Source: an uncultured Ruegeria sp. (GTDB lineage Bacteria; Pseudomonadota; Alphaproteobacteria; Rhodobacterales; Rhodobacteraceae). Taken from it: a stretch of 64,000 nucleotides of DNA. Below are positions 1-8,181 of the stretch, piece by piece. The notes beneath the pieces are model-generated. The model worked only from the letters and a program-made list of their open reading frames with translations, ran no database searches and had not been told where the DNA came from. Position 1 is the stretch's first letter, and each line of letters starts with the position of its first letter. The translations under genes and the position numbers were made by a program. The stretch covers positions 62,001-126,000 of the forward strand of contig NZ_CANMFF010000005.1 of NCBI RefSeq assembly GCF_947497005.1, given 5' to 3'.

Positions 1-2
1 AA

Positions 3-89
3 TATGGACCGGATGTGGCCGGGCTTATTCTCGTCTCGACGCTCAGCACCATCCTGGTGCTGCCGATTGCACTGTCCTTCTGGATCTGA
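3..89 (+). CDS. AEC-family (auxin efflux carrier) transporter, C-terminal fragment
   Basis: An open frame enters from the window edge and stops with TGA at 87-89. The 28 visible residues contain LILVSTLSTILVLPIALSF, a hydrophobic last helix of the sort that closes AEC-family permeases (xxSTLxSxxTLPL pattern). Only this last helix is visible, so substrate and length cannot be judged. The next gene starts 78 bases downstream on the same strand. The family call rests on a short motif. Confidence 0.5.
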   Translation, partial: YGPDVAGLILVSTLSTILVLPIALSFWI

Positions 90-167
90 CGCCACCCTAT
101 GCGCGGAGGCAAAAATCGCTAAACTGATGAATAATTGCATTAAACAATCATAGTCTGAGGGTATTTC

Positions 168-1775
168 ATGCGCGACAAGACCTCGGCAGATATATCTCAA
201 CAGTCCCGCGCCCGCGTGGTGCTGGCGATGACGGCAATCTGCATGATGGTCGTGGGGTTTAACACCACCGCCGTGACCACCATTTTACCCAACCTCAAGG
301 CAGAGTTCGATCTGACCCCGTCAGGGCTGCAATGGGTGATGGCCACTTATTCCGTGACCAGCGCGACACTTGTTTGCATCGTCAGCCGCCTGGGGGACAT
401 CACCGGCAAGATGGGCGTGTTCTTCTTTGGCATGATTGTTTTTGCGATCGGATCGGCCCTGGCCCTGTTCGCGCAGGATGGGGCCATGCTGTTGTTCGGG
501 CGCGGTGCGCAAGGGGCAGGAGCAGCGGCATTGTTCGGCACCTCCTTGTCACTGCTGACCGCTGCCACCCCCGAGGAGCAGCGCGCCAGCGTCACCGGTA
601 TCTGGGGTGCGATCGTTGGCCTGGCGATCGGTGTCGGGCCGATCGTTGGCGGCGCTTTCGGGCACTATGTCAGCTGGCGCGCAGTCTTTGCGGCCGACCT
701 GGTTCTGCTGGCTTTGGCCTTTGCCATCGGTCTGCATGTCAGCAAACGGAAATACATCCCCGACACCCGTCTGGCCGGGGCAAAGTTCGACTACGCGGGG
801 GCGCTCGCCATCCTGTTTTTCCTTGGACCATTGTCTTTTGCGCTCAGCAACGGGGAAAGCGGCGGGTGGACTTCGCCTCTGACACTGGTGCCGCTTTTAG
901 TGGCGGCGGTGTCGACGGTTGCCCTTGTTATCGTGTCCCGCCGCAGCGACGACCCGCTGATCGAACTGCGATACTTTCGCCATCCGCGTTACTTGATGGC
1001 TGCGGCAGGAATGTTCTTTACCGGTTTCACGCTGTTCTGTTTCTTTGTCTATTTCAACACATTCGTCCAATCGCCCGATGCCTTTGGATATTCGTCCATC
1101 AGTGCGGGTCTGGCAATCATGCCTCTAAGCCTCAGCATGTTCGCAATCTCGGTCATCGCGCCCCGCTTTCTGGCACCCTACAGTTTTCAGTGGCCGATCG
1201 CGATTGGCCTGGGCGCGATGGCTTGTGGGTTTCTGCTGCTGATGACGACCACGAACACCACGCATTTCACCGAAATCTGGTGGAAGCTGCTGATCGTCGG
1301 CGTTGGGCTGGGCATCTGCTTTTCGCTGTTGCCACGGCTTGGTCTGCGCCTGCTACCCGAGCAACATGTGGGGCAGGGTTCGGGGGTCATAAATGCCTGC
1401 CTCTATTTCGGCGCAACACTTGGTGCCGTGGTCGGAGGCCTGGCCGAAGCTGTCACGAAACGCCGTGATCTGTCCGAGGTGATCGATGCGCTGCCTGCCG
1501 GATCGACCCAGCGCGAGGGTCTGGCCCACGCGCTGACGCACGGAACGCCTAACCAGATCCAGCAATTGATCTCGGGGATGGATCCGACAACGGGAAGTGC
1601 ATTGGCCAAAGCCTTACGGGATGTGCAAGACAACGCCTTTGACAGTGCCATGATGGTTGCCGCGATTGCGGCGCTGGCCGGGATGGCCCTGGCGCTGATG
1701 TTGTTGCGCGGACCGATACCCCCTGTCCACAGTGCGGCCGAGTTGACGCGCAAACCGCGACAACCCAGCCCCTAG
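168..1775 (+). CDS. MFS transporter, probably 14-TM drug:H+ antiporter (DHA2) type
   Basis: A 535-residue inner-membrane protein with many hydrophobic segments from residue 17 to about 515. Residues 73-83 (SRLGDITGKMG) match the major facilitator motif A loop after helix 2, and GVGPIVGG near residue 155 resembles the motif C of antiporters. Length and segment count fit the DHA2 multidrug efflux group rather than 12-TM carriers. A GAGGG ribosome site lies 6 bases before the ATG. The 3' end overlaps the convergent small gene by four bases (CTAG serves both stops). No substrate can be inferred. Confidence 0.85.
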   Translation: MRDKTSADISQQSRARVVLAMTAICMMVVGFNTTAVTTILPNLKAEFDLTPSGLQWVMATYSVTSATLVCIVSRLGDITGKMGVFFFGMIVFAIGSALALFAQDGAMLLFGRGAQGAGAAALFGTSLSLLTAATPEEQRASVTGIWGAIVGLAIGVGPIVGGAFGHYVSWRAVFAADLVLLALAFAIGLHVSKRKYIPDTRLAGAKFDYAGALAILFFLGPLSFALSNGESGGWTSPLTLVPLLVAAVSTVALVIVSRRSDDPLIELRYFRHPRYLMAAAGMFFTGFTLFCFFVYFNTFVQSPDAFGYSSISAGLAIMPLSLSMFAISVIAPRFLAPYSFQWPIAIGLGAMACGFLLLMTTTNTTHFTEIWWKLLIVGVGLGICFSLLPRLGLRLLPEQHVGQGSGVINACLYFGATLGAVVGGLAEAVTKRRDLSEVIDALPAGSTQREGLAHALTHGTPNQIQQLISGMDPTTGSALAKALRDVQDNAFDSAMMVAAIAALAGMALALMLLRGPIPPVHSAAELTRKPRQPSP

Positions 1776-1999
1776 CCGCCAAGGTAAACCCCCTTTTGCG
1801 GACGATAGAAGACCTTCTGATCGTGCAACTTACCCAGAAGTTCGTGAATGCGCCGTAAAGTGTCTTCACGGTTGGCCTTGCTGTCCTCGGGTTCATCCAA
1901 CGCGGCTTGTGACAAAGAAGCGACGGAGTCGCGCAAAGCCGTTTCAATCAGGTCCATATCCTTGACCGAAAGCTCGATCATGTCGTTGTACTGGGGCAT
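1772..1999 (-). CDS. Small conserved-looking hypothetical protein
   Basis: A soluble, acidic protein of 75 residues (MPQYNDMIELSVKDMDLIET...) with a helical N-terminal half rich in D/E and a tail ending GVYLGG. No family recognised. The start chosen has GGAG nine bases upstream; an in-frame ATG at 2014 (MEKPGMPQ...) would add five residues but has no clear ribosome site. It converges on the MFS gene with overlapping stop codons. Between it and rpmE lies a terminator. Confidence 0.6.
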   Translation of the reverse strand: MPQYNDMIELSVKDMDLIETALRDSVASLSQAALDEPEDSKANREDTLRRIHELLGKLHDQKVFYRPQKGVYLGG

Positions 2000-2114
2000 T
2001 CCGGGTTTCTCCATGGCATCTGAGCGTTGGTCAGATGGAGTGTAGCATCTTAGGGCCTTTACCGAAAATGCATCGTGTCTGGCGTTTACCCCATGTGGCC
2101 GAGATCCAAAAAGA

Positions 2115-2140
2115 AAAGGCCGCCCCAAAGGACGGCCTTT
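2115..2140 (-). terminator. Rho-independent terminator of the rplS-rpmE unit
   Basis: Read on the minus strand, an 8-bp perfect stem (AAAGGCCG pairing with CGGCCTTT) is followed by TTTTCTTTTT. It lies 22 bases after the rpmE stop and should end the rplS-rpmE transcript. Confidence 0.85.
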
Positions 2141-2161
2141 CGCAATCGAAACGGGTCAGGA

Positions 2162-2383
2162 TTAGAAGCCCAGACCTTCGTATTTCTTTTTGAACTTCGA
2201 CACACGGCCGCCAGCGTCCATCAGACGCGACGAACCACCGGTCCATGCGGGATGCACGGAGGGGTCGATTTCCAGAGCCAGCTGATCGCCTTCGGCGCCC
2301 CAGGTGGATTTCATCTGAACTACGGTGCCATCGGTCATTTTGACGTCGATGACGTGATAATCGGGATGGATGTCTTTTTTCAT
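2162..2383 (-). CDS. rpmE: 50S ribosomal protein L31
   Basis: A 73-residue protein beginning [10 protein letters not shown], typical of bacterial L31, which sits in the large-subunit central protuberance and bridges to the small subunit. There is no cysteine in the sequence, so this is the zinc-free (C-) form. The features VQMKSTWG and HPAWTGG are normal for alphaproteobacterial L31. It follows rplS by 11 bases on the same strand and is closed by the terminator at 2115-2140. Confidence 0.95.
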   Translation of the reverse strand: MKKDIHPDYHVIDVKMTDGTVVQMKSTWGAEGDQLALEIDPSVHPAWTGGSSRLMDAGGRVSKFKKKYEGLGF

Positions 2384-2394
2384 CTTTCCGCTCC

Positions 2395-2778
2395 TTACGC
2401 CTCGGCGCCAGCCTTGGGCTTGTAGTTGGTAACCTCTGCGATACGCGCGGATTTACCACGGCGCGAGCGCAGATAGTACAGTTTGGCGCGACGGACGCGG
2501 CCGCGGCGGACAACGGTGATGCTGTCGATGTTGGTCGAATACAGCGGGAACACACGCTCCACGCCTTCGCCAAACGAAATCTTGCGCACGGTGAACGCAC
2601 CGGCGATGGTGTTGCCGCCCTTGCGGGCGATGCAGACGCCTTCATAGTTCTGCACACGGGTGCGCGACCCTTCGGTCACTTTAAAGCCGACACGGATGGT
2701 GTCACCGGCTTTGAAATCGGGGATATCTTTCCCCAGGGCGGCAATCTGTTCCGCCTCAAGCTGTGCGATCAGGTCCAT
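2395..2778 (-). CDS. rplS: 50S ribosomal protein L19
   Basis: A 127-residue protein, the normal L19 length, with the diagnostic block FKAGDTIRV, the [10 protein letters not shown] turn, [10 protein letters not shown] and the basic [14 protein letters not shown] stretch that contacts rRNA at the subunit interface. The start at 2778 is preceded by GGAG and gives [11 protein letters not shown], the usual L19 N-terminus; the open frame continues upstream but shows no family likeness. In most proteobacteria rplS follows trmD directly; here trmD ends 1.7 kb upstream, separated by a lipoprotein gene and an opposite-strand lysozyme, so rplS probably has its own promoter. Confidence 0.96.
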   Translation of the reverse strand: MDLIAQLEAEQIAALGKDIPDFKAGDTIRVGFKVTEGSRTRVQNYEGVCIARKGGNTIAGAFTVRKISFGEGVERVFPLYSTNIDSITVVRRGRVRRAKLYYLRSRRGKSARIAEVTNYKPKAGAEA

Positions 2779-3145
2779 CGCAGTTTCTCCTATCTGCTCG
2801 TGGTTGGTCCACGAAGTTTGGGCACGGCCTGAGAGCTCTTGGTCTTCACCGGGTCCTGCACACAGCCCGCCAGAGGTCAGATCGAATGTTCCTTTGATCT
2901 GGTCCGATCCGACACGTCCGTGCAGAAGAAAGCGGGACGCCATGTCATGATGCAAACCAAAACACCGGAGTCGCAGGATGCGGCACCGGATAGCGGTCGT
3001 TTAAGGGTATTGGGGGCAGGGATCAAGAGCAAACTGCAGGGCACGGCGGTGGGATTCCGCTTTTGGGAAATTCCGCCGTTGCCATAGCGGTCAGATCAGG
3101 CATTCTGGAGGAAATTGGAAGAGCAGAAATTTCAGACAGGACCCA
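2779..3145. other. Divergent intergenic region, rplS leader and lysozyme upstream region
   Basis: About 370 bases between the rplS start (minus) and the lysozyme start (plus) with no convincing gene. The open frames here are short and lack ribosome sites and family features. It must hold the promoter that replaces the usual trmD-rplS read-through, but I could not pick a clear -35/-10 pair by eye. Confidence 0.5.
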
Positions 3146-3949
3146 ATGATGCGAATTGCATTCATGCTGGCAGTTGCGGCTGCTTTGCTTATGTCGTGCG
3201 GGCGCGGTGGCCCGAAACCTCAGACCGTAAACCCCACGCCGGGCGTGGACAGGACTGCACCATCCGTGATCTACCCGGATTTTGGCGATGCCGATCCGCA
3301 TGACTGGGATGGTCGCCACCCGGGGCATTACCCGATCCACGGGTTGGATATCTCGCGCTGGCAGGGTCCGATTGACTGGCGTAGGGCCAAGGCGTCGGGA
3401 GTGAGCTTTGCATTCCTGAAAGCAACCGAAGGCGGCGATGTAGCGGACCCGTTGTTCCGTGACCATCGGCGCGGTGCGCAGGCGGTGGGCGTACCCTGGG
3501 GGGCCTATCATTATTACTATTTTTGCCGATCAGCCCGGGAACAGGCACAATGGTTCATCCAAAACGTGCCAAAAGGGGCAGACCTGCCGCATGTGCTGGA
3601 CATGGAGTGGACGCCGCATTCCAAAACCTGCACGCTGCGGCCTGATGGCAGAACGGTCCGCGCCGAAGCACAGCGCTTTCTGGACATTCTTGAACGGCAT
3701 TATGGCCGACGCCCAATCGTCTATACCACAGTGGATTTCTTTGCAGATACCGATATCGGGCGTCTGCCCAAGACCGAATTCTGGTTAAGATCCGTTGCGG
3801 GCCATCCGCGTCAGGTCTATCCCCGCACGGTCTGGCGGTTCTGGCAATATACCGGCACCGGACTGGTGCCGGGTGTTCAGGGCAAGGTGGATATTAACGT
3901 CTTTAACGGCACCCCAGAGGCCTGGGCCAACTGGAAGGCACGACCTTAA
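3146..3949 (+). CDS. GH25-family muramidase (lysozyme), lipoprotein
   Basis: A 267-residue protein with a signal peptide ending LLMSCGRG (probable lipidated Cys18), then a glycoside hydrolase 25 domain from about residue 64. The family signature is clear: HGLDISRWQGPIDW (catalytic-site Asp68), FAFLKATEGG, GAYHYYYF and HVLDMEW (Asp152 and Glu154). GH25 enzymes cut the MurNAc-GlcNAc bond of peptidoglycan. An envelope location is inferred from the lipobox. It lies alone on the plus strand inside the minus-strand translation cluster and converges on the next lipoprotein gene with a four-base overlap. A remodelling role or a role against other cells are both possible. Confidence 0.88.
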   Translation: MMRIAFMLAVAAALLMSCGRGGPKPQTVNPTPGVDRTAPSVIYPDFGDADPHDWDGRHPGHYPIHGLDISRWQGPIDWRRAKASGVSFAFLKATEGGDVADPLFRDHRRGAQAVGVPWGAYHYYYFCRSAREQAQWFIQNVPKGADLPHVLDMEWTPHSKTCTLRPDGRTVRAEAQRFLDILERHYGRRPIVYTTVDFFADTDIGRLPKTEFWLRSVAGHPRQVYPRTVWRFWQYTGTGLVPGVQGKVDINVFNGTPEAWANWKARP

Positions 3950-4371
3950 ATCTTTGGCGTTCCATAAGTCTCGATTGTGCCGCCGCTGACCAGATGATCC
4001 AGGCGTCGTTCGCGTTCTTCACCAAACGCGTTGCGCACCCAGAACGACTCGCCCGCATTTAACTCGCGGCGTTCGAACCCGCGCGCGCGCAGGCAGCGGT
4101 CTACCTGATCGATCTCGCCCTGCACGCGCAGTTCGTCCTGAACCGGGGCGGTAACAGCAGGGCCGACGATGATGCCCCAAAGAAGAATATTGGTGGCATA
4201 TCCACCGATGACGGCGCTATTGCCGCCCTCGTCGGCTTCCTGAGAGCAGGAATCCACCGCAACTCTGGCAGAGTGCAAATTGTGACCGGCTTGCGTCGGA
4301 ACGGACATCCCAAGTTGTTTGGTGGTGCAGGCGGAAGCAACCAACAATGCACCAAGCAATAGTTTTTTCAT
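3946..4371 (-). CDS. Hypothetical lipoprotein
   Basis: 141 residues with a lipoprotein signal (MKKLLLGALLVASAC, Cys15), a hydrophobic patch near residues 60-75 (NILLWGIIVGPAVTAPV) and a charged C-terminal half. There are Cys pairs at VDSCSQ and DRCLRARG. No named family recognised. It lies 135 bases downstream of trmD on the same strand, so it could be the last gene of that operon. It overlaps the convergent lysozyme stop by four bases. Confidence 0.7.
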   Translation of the reverse strand: MKKLLLGALLVASACTTKQLGMSVPTQAGHNLHSARVAVDSCSQEADEGGNSAVIGGYATNILLWGIIVGPAVTAPVQDELRVQGEIDQVDRCLRARGFERRELNAGESFWVRNAFGEERERRLDHLVSGGTIETYGTPKI

Positions 4372-4506
4372 AATGTCGTCTGTCTCACTTTTTAATGCTT
4401 AAAAAATCTATGGGACTCAAAAGTGAATAAATTGAGGCGCGTTCAACTTCAAATAGCAATCTGATAAACAAAAAGACCTGCGGCATGTGCGCCACATCCC
4501 GCGTCT

Positions 4507-5316
4507 TCAGCCCGAGGTTTTGTCGCTGCTTTTCAGGTATTCTTCCCAGATATCGGGGCGCCGATTGCGTGTCAGATCCTCGGCCATTTCCTGACGCCAC
4601 TCGGCGATGCGGCCGTGATGACCGGACATCAGAACCTCTGGTATCGGGCGTCCTTTCCAGTCTGCCGGGCGTGTGTATTGCGGGTGTTCCAGCAGGCCGG
4701 AAGAAAAGCTTTCCTCCTCGGTCGAAGCTTGATTGCCAAGAACGCCGGGGATCAGGCGCACCGTTGCATCGATCAATGCCTGCGCCGCGATTTCCCCACC
4801 GGTCATGACGAAATCGCCCAACGACACCTCTTGCACGCCGTAGTGTTCCAACACGCGCTCATCCACACCTTCGAATCTGCCACACAGCAAGGTTATGCCG
4901 TCACATCTGGCCAGGTTCTGCATCATGCGCTGGTCCATGCGACGTCCGCGCGGGCTGAGATATATCAGCGGCCAATTTCCCTGAATGCCAGCCATGGTGT
5001 GCTCGATCGCGTCGCCCAGCACGTCCGCCCGCAACACCATTCCGGCGCCACCCCCGGCAGGGGTGTCATCCACGTTGCGATGTTTGCCGACGCCGAACTG
5101 CCGCAGATCCACGGTTTCCAGTTGCCACAGACCTTCCTGCAGGGCCTTGCCCGTCAGGCTTTCGCCCAGAACACCGGGGAAGGCTGACGGGAACAGAGTG
5201 ATGATCTTGGCTTTCCAGACCCCGTGCAGGTCCGGGGTCGGTGTCATCAGCTCACGTGGCTTCAGGGTTGGGCGGATCGCCTTGCGGCCATGGGATCTGC
5301 TGGGTTTTTCTGTCAT
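4507..5316 (-). CDS. trmD: tRNA (guanine-N1-)-methyltransferase TrmD
   Basis: Makes m1G37 in tRNAs that read CNN, UGG and CGG-type codons, preventing +1 frameshifting, with S-adenosylmethionine as donor. The trefoil-knot motifs are all present: LSPRGRRMDQ (119-128), LLCGRFEGVDERV (143-155), EVSLGDFVMTGGE (163-175) and LIPGVLGNQAS (188-198). The 269-residue frame is about 35 residues longer at the N-terminus than the usual protein, which begins near WKAKIITLFP; Met24 is a possible internal start. The longer start is favoured because its ATG overlaps the stop of the upstream gene (ATGA), implying translational coupling. Confidence 0.95.
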   Translation of the reverse strand: MTEKPSRSHGRKAIRPTLKPRELMTPTPDLHGVWKAKIITLFPSAFPGVLGESLTGKALQEGLWQLETVDLRQFGVGKHRNVDDTPAGGGAGMVLRADVLGDAIEHTMAGIQGNWPLIYLSPRGRRMDQRMMQNLARCDGITLLCGRFEGVDERVLEHYGVQEVSLGDFVMTGGEIAAQALIDATVRLIPGVLGNQASTEEESFSSGLLEHPQYTRPADWKGRPIPEVLMSGHHGRIAEWRQEMAEDLTRNRRPDIWEEYLKSSDKTSG

Positions 5317-6128
5317 GTCTGGCGGGCCAGTTCATTCTGCGCGGTTTGAATCAGAGCCTTCTTCTGGGTGATCAATGCGGCTTCGTCCAGCGGAGAACGA
5401 TTAAGCGCCAGCAATTCTTCCAGGACATCGGTGGAAAATCTAGGGCTTGTTCGCGCAGGTCCCACAAGCTGCTCAGATTTCTCGGTCGGCAGGTCCAGGA
5501 AGTCCGCCAAAGGCGCCCCTGACCCAAATCTGTGGTCATGCATTTCTTCCATCCATCCGGTCTGAACCGTGACCGATGACAGCCGGTTCCTGATCTTGTC
5601 CACTGTGTCCTGCAGCGGTGGCAGATGGGCTAGGTCGTCGCAATAGTCATCCAGGGTCTCAACCAGACGAGAATGCTGCAGATCATGCGCCCAGAGGCTG
5701 CGCAACCATTGATCGCGCCGGCGCAAGGACAGGTAGACAGTGATATCGATATCCCGCTCCAACAGGCGGCGGCGCAATACGCCGACCAGAGTGTCCGCCA
5801 GTTCCGGTGCGGCCCCGTATCCCTCGCTTTTGTTTCTGCTGGGGCGCAGGCCCAGGAAATTCTCTTCACTCAGGATCAACCCGCGACGCGTCCCGAAATC
5901 AAGACCGTCGAGAAATTCGCGTATCTGGCCGCCAAACCCTGCCAGCGTTGCGTCCAGTCGATAGATCGAGTGGCGCGTGGCTGCTTCGCTCAGACCCAGC
6001 TTGCGTGTCTTATATGGAAGAACCAGAGAATAGCGCGGCCAGATCAATTTTCGGTTTTCATACAGAAAGGATTGTGCTGCGGTCATGCCTGTCTTGTGCA
6101 GGCCCAGATGCAGCAGGACCCGACGCAT
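5313..6128 (-). CDS. Sulfotransferase-like protein between rimM and trmD
   Basis: 271 residues beginning with LLHLGLHKTGMTAAQ, the PAPS-binding P-loop strand of the family whose usual form is HIGxHKTGTTxLQ; the second Thr is Met here. YLSLRRRDQWLRSLW near residue 135 matches the arginine/serine element that holds the 3'-phosphate. The likely reaction is sulfate transfer to a carbohydrate or small acceptor, but the acceptor is unknown. Its ATG overlaps the rimM stop (TGATG) and its TGA overlaps the trmD start (ATGA), so it is locked into the ribosome-maturation operon. The changed P-loop makes activity uncertain. Confidence 0.75.
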   Translation of the reverse strand: MRRVLLHLGLHKTGMTAAQSFLYENRKLIWPRYSLVLPYKTRKLGLSEAATRHSIYRLDATLAGFGGQIREFLDGLDFGTRRGLILSEENFLGLRPSRNKSEGYGAAPELADTLVGVLRRRLLERDIDITVYLSLRRRDQWLRSLWAHDLQHSRLVETLDDYCDDLAHLPPLQDTVDKIRNRLSSVTVQTGWMEEMHDHRFGSGAPLADFLDLPTEKSEQLVGPARTSPRFSTDVLEELLALNRSPLDEAALITQKKALIQTAQNELARQT

Positions 6129-6631
6129 CAGATCAGGCCTTCGGGCGGGTCAGCGACGATACGGCCTTGCTCCAGATCCACCGTAGGTACCGCTTGCAAC
6201 GTGAAGGGCAGCAATACAGTGGTTTTCAGGCCCGGCCCGTGCAATTCCAGCAAATCCGCAGCGCCGTGGTTCTGTACGGATTTAACCTTGCCCAGCAAGG
6301 TGCCGCCGGTGTCATAGACCTCAACCCCGATCAGATCAGTATGATAGAACTCATCATCAGGCAGCGAGGGCAACTGATCGCGCCTTGCAAACAGGCGCAA
6401 TCCATTCAGGGCATCCGCCTGTTCCTTGGATTCTACCCCGCCAAGATGGGCCGCGAAGCCGTTCTTGATCGCGCGGGTCAGAACCACAGGATAGCGGTCC
6501 TTGCCGGTTTCATCGGTCAGGGGTGAATAGGCCTCGATATCTTCGGCAACGGCACAAAAGCTTTTCAGGCGCACTTCGCCGCGCACGCCGTAAGACCCCG
6601 CGACGCTGCCAACGCAGATCAGATCACTCAT
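6128..6631 (-). CDS. rimM: Ribosome maturation factor RimM
   Basis: 167 residues. The N-terminal RimM barrel starts with [20 protein letters not shown], the family hallmark, and the C-terminal PRC-barrel runs from about residue 95 ([13 protein letters not shown]) through [20 protein letters not shown]. RimM binds S19 in the 30S head and helps assemble the 3' domain of 16S rRNA. It overlaps the end of the upstream 49-aa reading frame by eight bases and is coupled to the sulfotransferase-like gene downstream. Confidence 0.96.
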   Translation of the reverse strand: MSDLICVGSVAGSYGVRGEVRLKSFCAVAEDIEAYSPLTDETGKDRYPVVLTRAIKNGFAAHLGGVESKEQADALNGLRLFARRDQLPSLPDDEFYHTDLIGVEVYDTGGTLLGKVKSVQNHGAADLLELHGPGLKTTVLLPFTLQAVPTVDLEQGRIVADPPEGLI

Positions 6632-6773
6632 TGGCTGCCCCTGTCGTCAAGCAAATTCCGTTTCTCCATTCGCCAAGCCCCTCGCAGGCTTCACGCTGAT
6701 TGCCGCGTTCAAAGAACACGCCCACAATAAAGGCGATCAGCAGCAGAATGGGAAGTCGTATCAATCCGAACAT
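6624..6773 (-). CDS. Small single-pass membrane protein (49 aa)
   Basis: An ATG at 6773 opens a 49-residue frame ending with TGA at 6624-6626: [18 protein letters not shown] then [14 protein letters not shown]. One strong transmembrane helix (about residues 6-21) is followed by a short polar tail with two cysteines (30 and 41). TAAGG, overlapping the bluB stop, lies four bases before the start. The 3' end overlaps the rimM start by eight bases. Its tight fit between bluB and rimM, the ribosome site and the clean helix argue that it is real, although no function is known to me. Confidence 0.7.
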   Translation of the reverse strand: MFGLIRLPILLLIAFIVGVFFERGNQREACEGLGEWRNGICLTTGAANE

Positions 6774-6779
6774 CAGGCC

Positions 6780-7415
6780 TTACCGTGTTTCGATTTTCAG
6801 GCCCTCGGCCCGGTTTTCCCAGCCGACCTGTTCCAGTTCTGGCTTATCCGACATCTGTTCAGGCCATCCGACACAGAAATATCCGATCAGCCGCCAGCCT
6901 TCAGGCACATCCAGATCGCGCGTCATCTGATCGGGATCCAAAATCGACACCCAACCCAGCCCCAGCCCTTCAGCCCGCAGAGCAAGCCAGAACAGGGTGA
7001 TGGCAGAAACGACGGAATAGCGCCGCATCTCGGGCATCGTGCCTGCGCCAAGCCCCATCCCTTTGTCGGTGCTGTCGTCGCAGAAAACGGCCAGCTGCAC
7101 AGGGGCCTCCTGCATCCCGGACAGTTTCAGGCGGCTGTAAAGCTGCGCCTTGTCGCCGGAATACCCCGTCAGGGCTTCATCATTGGCGATTTGAAAATTC
7201 TTCAGCGCTGCGGCCCGTGCCGCTTTGCTTTCGACGCGGATCACGCGCCAAGGTTCGCTGAGTCCCACCGAAGGGGCCAATCGAAATGCGTCGAGGCAGC
7301 GCGCCAGCACTGCCTCGTCTATCGCGTCGGTGCGGAACCGGCGCACATCGCGCCGGAGCCGCAACAACAGTTCGAACTGCGTGCGAAAATCGTCAGTAAA
7401 GGTTTGATCCCGCAC
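6780..7415 (-). CDS. bluB: 5,6-dimethylbenzimidazole synthase BluB
   Basis: A 211-residue flavin enzyme of the nitroreductase fold. BluB breaks up FMNH2 with O2 to form 5,6-dimethylbenzimidazole, the lower ligand of cobalamin. Diagnostic stretches are RRDVRRFRTD (about 21-30), APSVGLSEPWR (47-57), MQEAPVQLAVFCDDSTD, TMPEMRRYS and GLGLGWVSILDP, which follow BluB rather than generic NfnB nitroreductases. Start is GTG at 7415, with AGGCGG just upstream; no earlier ATG exists. It lies 12 bases after rpsP. Other cobalamin genes (cbiB, cobC) lie 25 kb away in this window. Confidence 0.88.
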   Translation of the reverse strand: MRDQTFTDDFRTQFELLLRLRRDVRRFRTDAIDEAVLARCLDAFRLAPSVGLSEPWRVIRVESKAARAAALKNFQIANDEALTGYSGDKAQLYSRLKLSGMQEAPVQLAVFCDDSTDKGMGLGAGTMPEMRRYSVVSAITLFWLALRAEGLGLGWVSILDPDQMTRDLDVPEGWRLIGYFCVGWPEQMSDKPELEQVGWENRAEGLKIETR

Positions 7416-7427
7416 GCGCCCGCCTGC

Positions 7428-7817
7428 TTATTCTTCTGCTGCGGCTTCTTCAGCCGGTGCAGCCGCTGCTTCGGCCGCTTCAGCTGCCTTTGCCGCTTTC
7501 TCTTCCACGCGCTCCTGAGCTTTCTTGCCCGGGGTACCCTTGTTGGGGTTGTTGCGCTCGGCCTTGTCACGGGTGCCGGCAGCTTCCAGCATGCGTGCAA
7601 TACGGTCGGTGGGCTGGGCGCCCTGGTCCAGCCAGTACTGAATGCGCTCCATGTTCATTTTCACGCGATCTTCGCTGTCTTTCGGCAGCAGCGGGTTGTA
7701 GGTGCCCAGTTTCTCGATGAAACGGCCGTCGCGCGGCATGCGGCTATCAGCAGCCACGATGCGGTAGAAGGGACGCTTTTTCGAGCCGCCGCGGGCGAGA
7801 CGAATTTTCATTGCCAT
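7428..7817 (-). CDS. rpsP: 30S ribosomal protein S16
   Basis: 129 residues. The start [20 protein letters not shown] is typical S16, followed by [14 protein letters not shown] and the helix around [16 protein letters not shown]. The last 40 residues form an Ala/Glu/Lys-rich tail, a common alphaproteobacterial extension. GGAG lies eight bases before the ATG at 7817; the upstream in-frame ATG at 7844 has no family match. S16 is needed for 30S assembly. It heads the rpsP-bluB-rimM-trmD part of the operon. Confidence 0.97.
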   Translation of the reverse strand: MAMKIRLARGGSKKRPFYRIVAADSRMPRDGRFIEKLGTYNPLLPKDSEDRVKMNMERIQYWLDQGAQPTDRIARMLEAAGTRDKAERNNPNKGTPGKKAQERVEEKAAKAAEAAEAAAAPAEEAAAEE

Positions 7818-7884
7818 GGTGGTATCTCCTTTGAATGGCATCACGCCAGAGGCGTGTCTTTGTTTGAGCCGGGATCGTTTCCGG

Positions 7885-8181
7885 TTAATTCTGGTGTTTC
7901 TTGTGGTGTCGGATGACTTCCTGAATGATGAAATTCAGGAAAGCCTTGGCGAAATCGGGGTCCAGATCGGCCTCCTTCGCCAGGTCTTCTAACCGTGTGA
8001 TCTGCGCGGCTTCACGCGACGGATCGGACGGGGGAAGGTCGTGTTCGGCCTTGAGCTTGCCAACGGCCTGTGTGTGTTTGAACCGCTCGCCCAGCGTGTA
8101 GACAAGGATCGCGTCCAGCCGGTCGATGCTTTCGCGGTGCTCTTTCAACAGCGCGGCAGCCCGCGTCACAGGGTTGGTCAT
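7885..8181 (-). CDS. Chorismate mutase, AroQ type
   Basis: 98 residues, all helical, of the AroQ chorismate mutase fold: [31 protein letters not shown] carries the N-terminal Arg, the Lys39-type residue and GKLK active-site helix, and [14 protein letters not shown] and [13 protein letters not shown] complete it. It converts chorismate to prephenate for Phe/Tyr synthesis. It is a free-standing mutase, not fused to prephenate dehydratase. Its start overlaps the stop of the GNAT gene upstream (ATGA), so it belongs to the ffh-GNAT-rpsP transcription unit. Confidence 0.9.
   Translation of the reverse strand: MTNPVTRAAALLKEHRESIDRLDAILVYTLGERFKHTQAVGKLKAEHDLPPSDPSREAAQITRLEDLAKEADLDPDFAKAFLNFIIQEVIRHHKKHQN

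Noticed and set aside
332-1468. 378-codon frame overlapping the MFS gene
   Set aside because: Arg/Cys-rich out-of-frame product of a GC-rich gene; no helices or family pattern.
2779-2955. N-terminal extension of rplS
   Set aside because: The open frame upstream of 2778 shows no L19 likeness, and the internal ATG has GGAG at good spacing.
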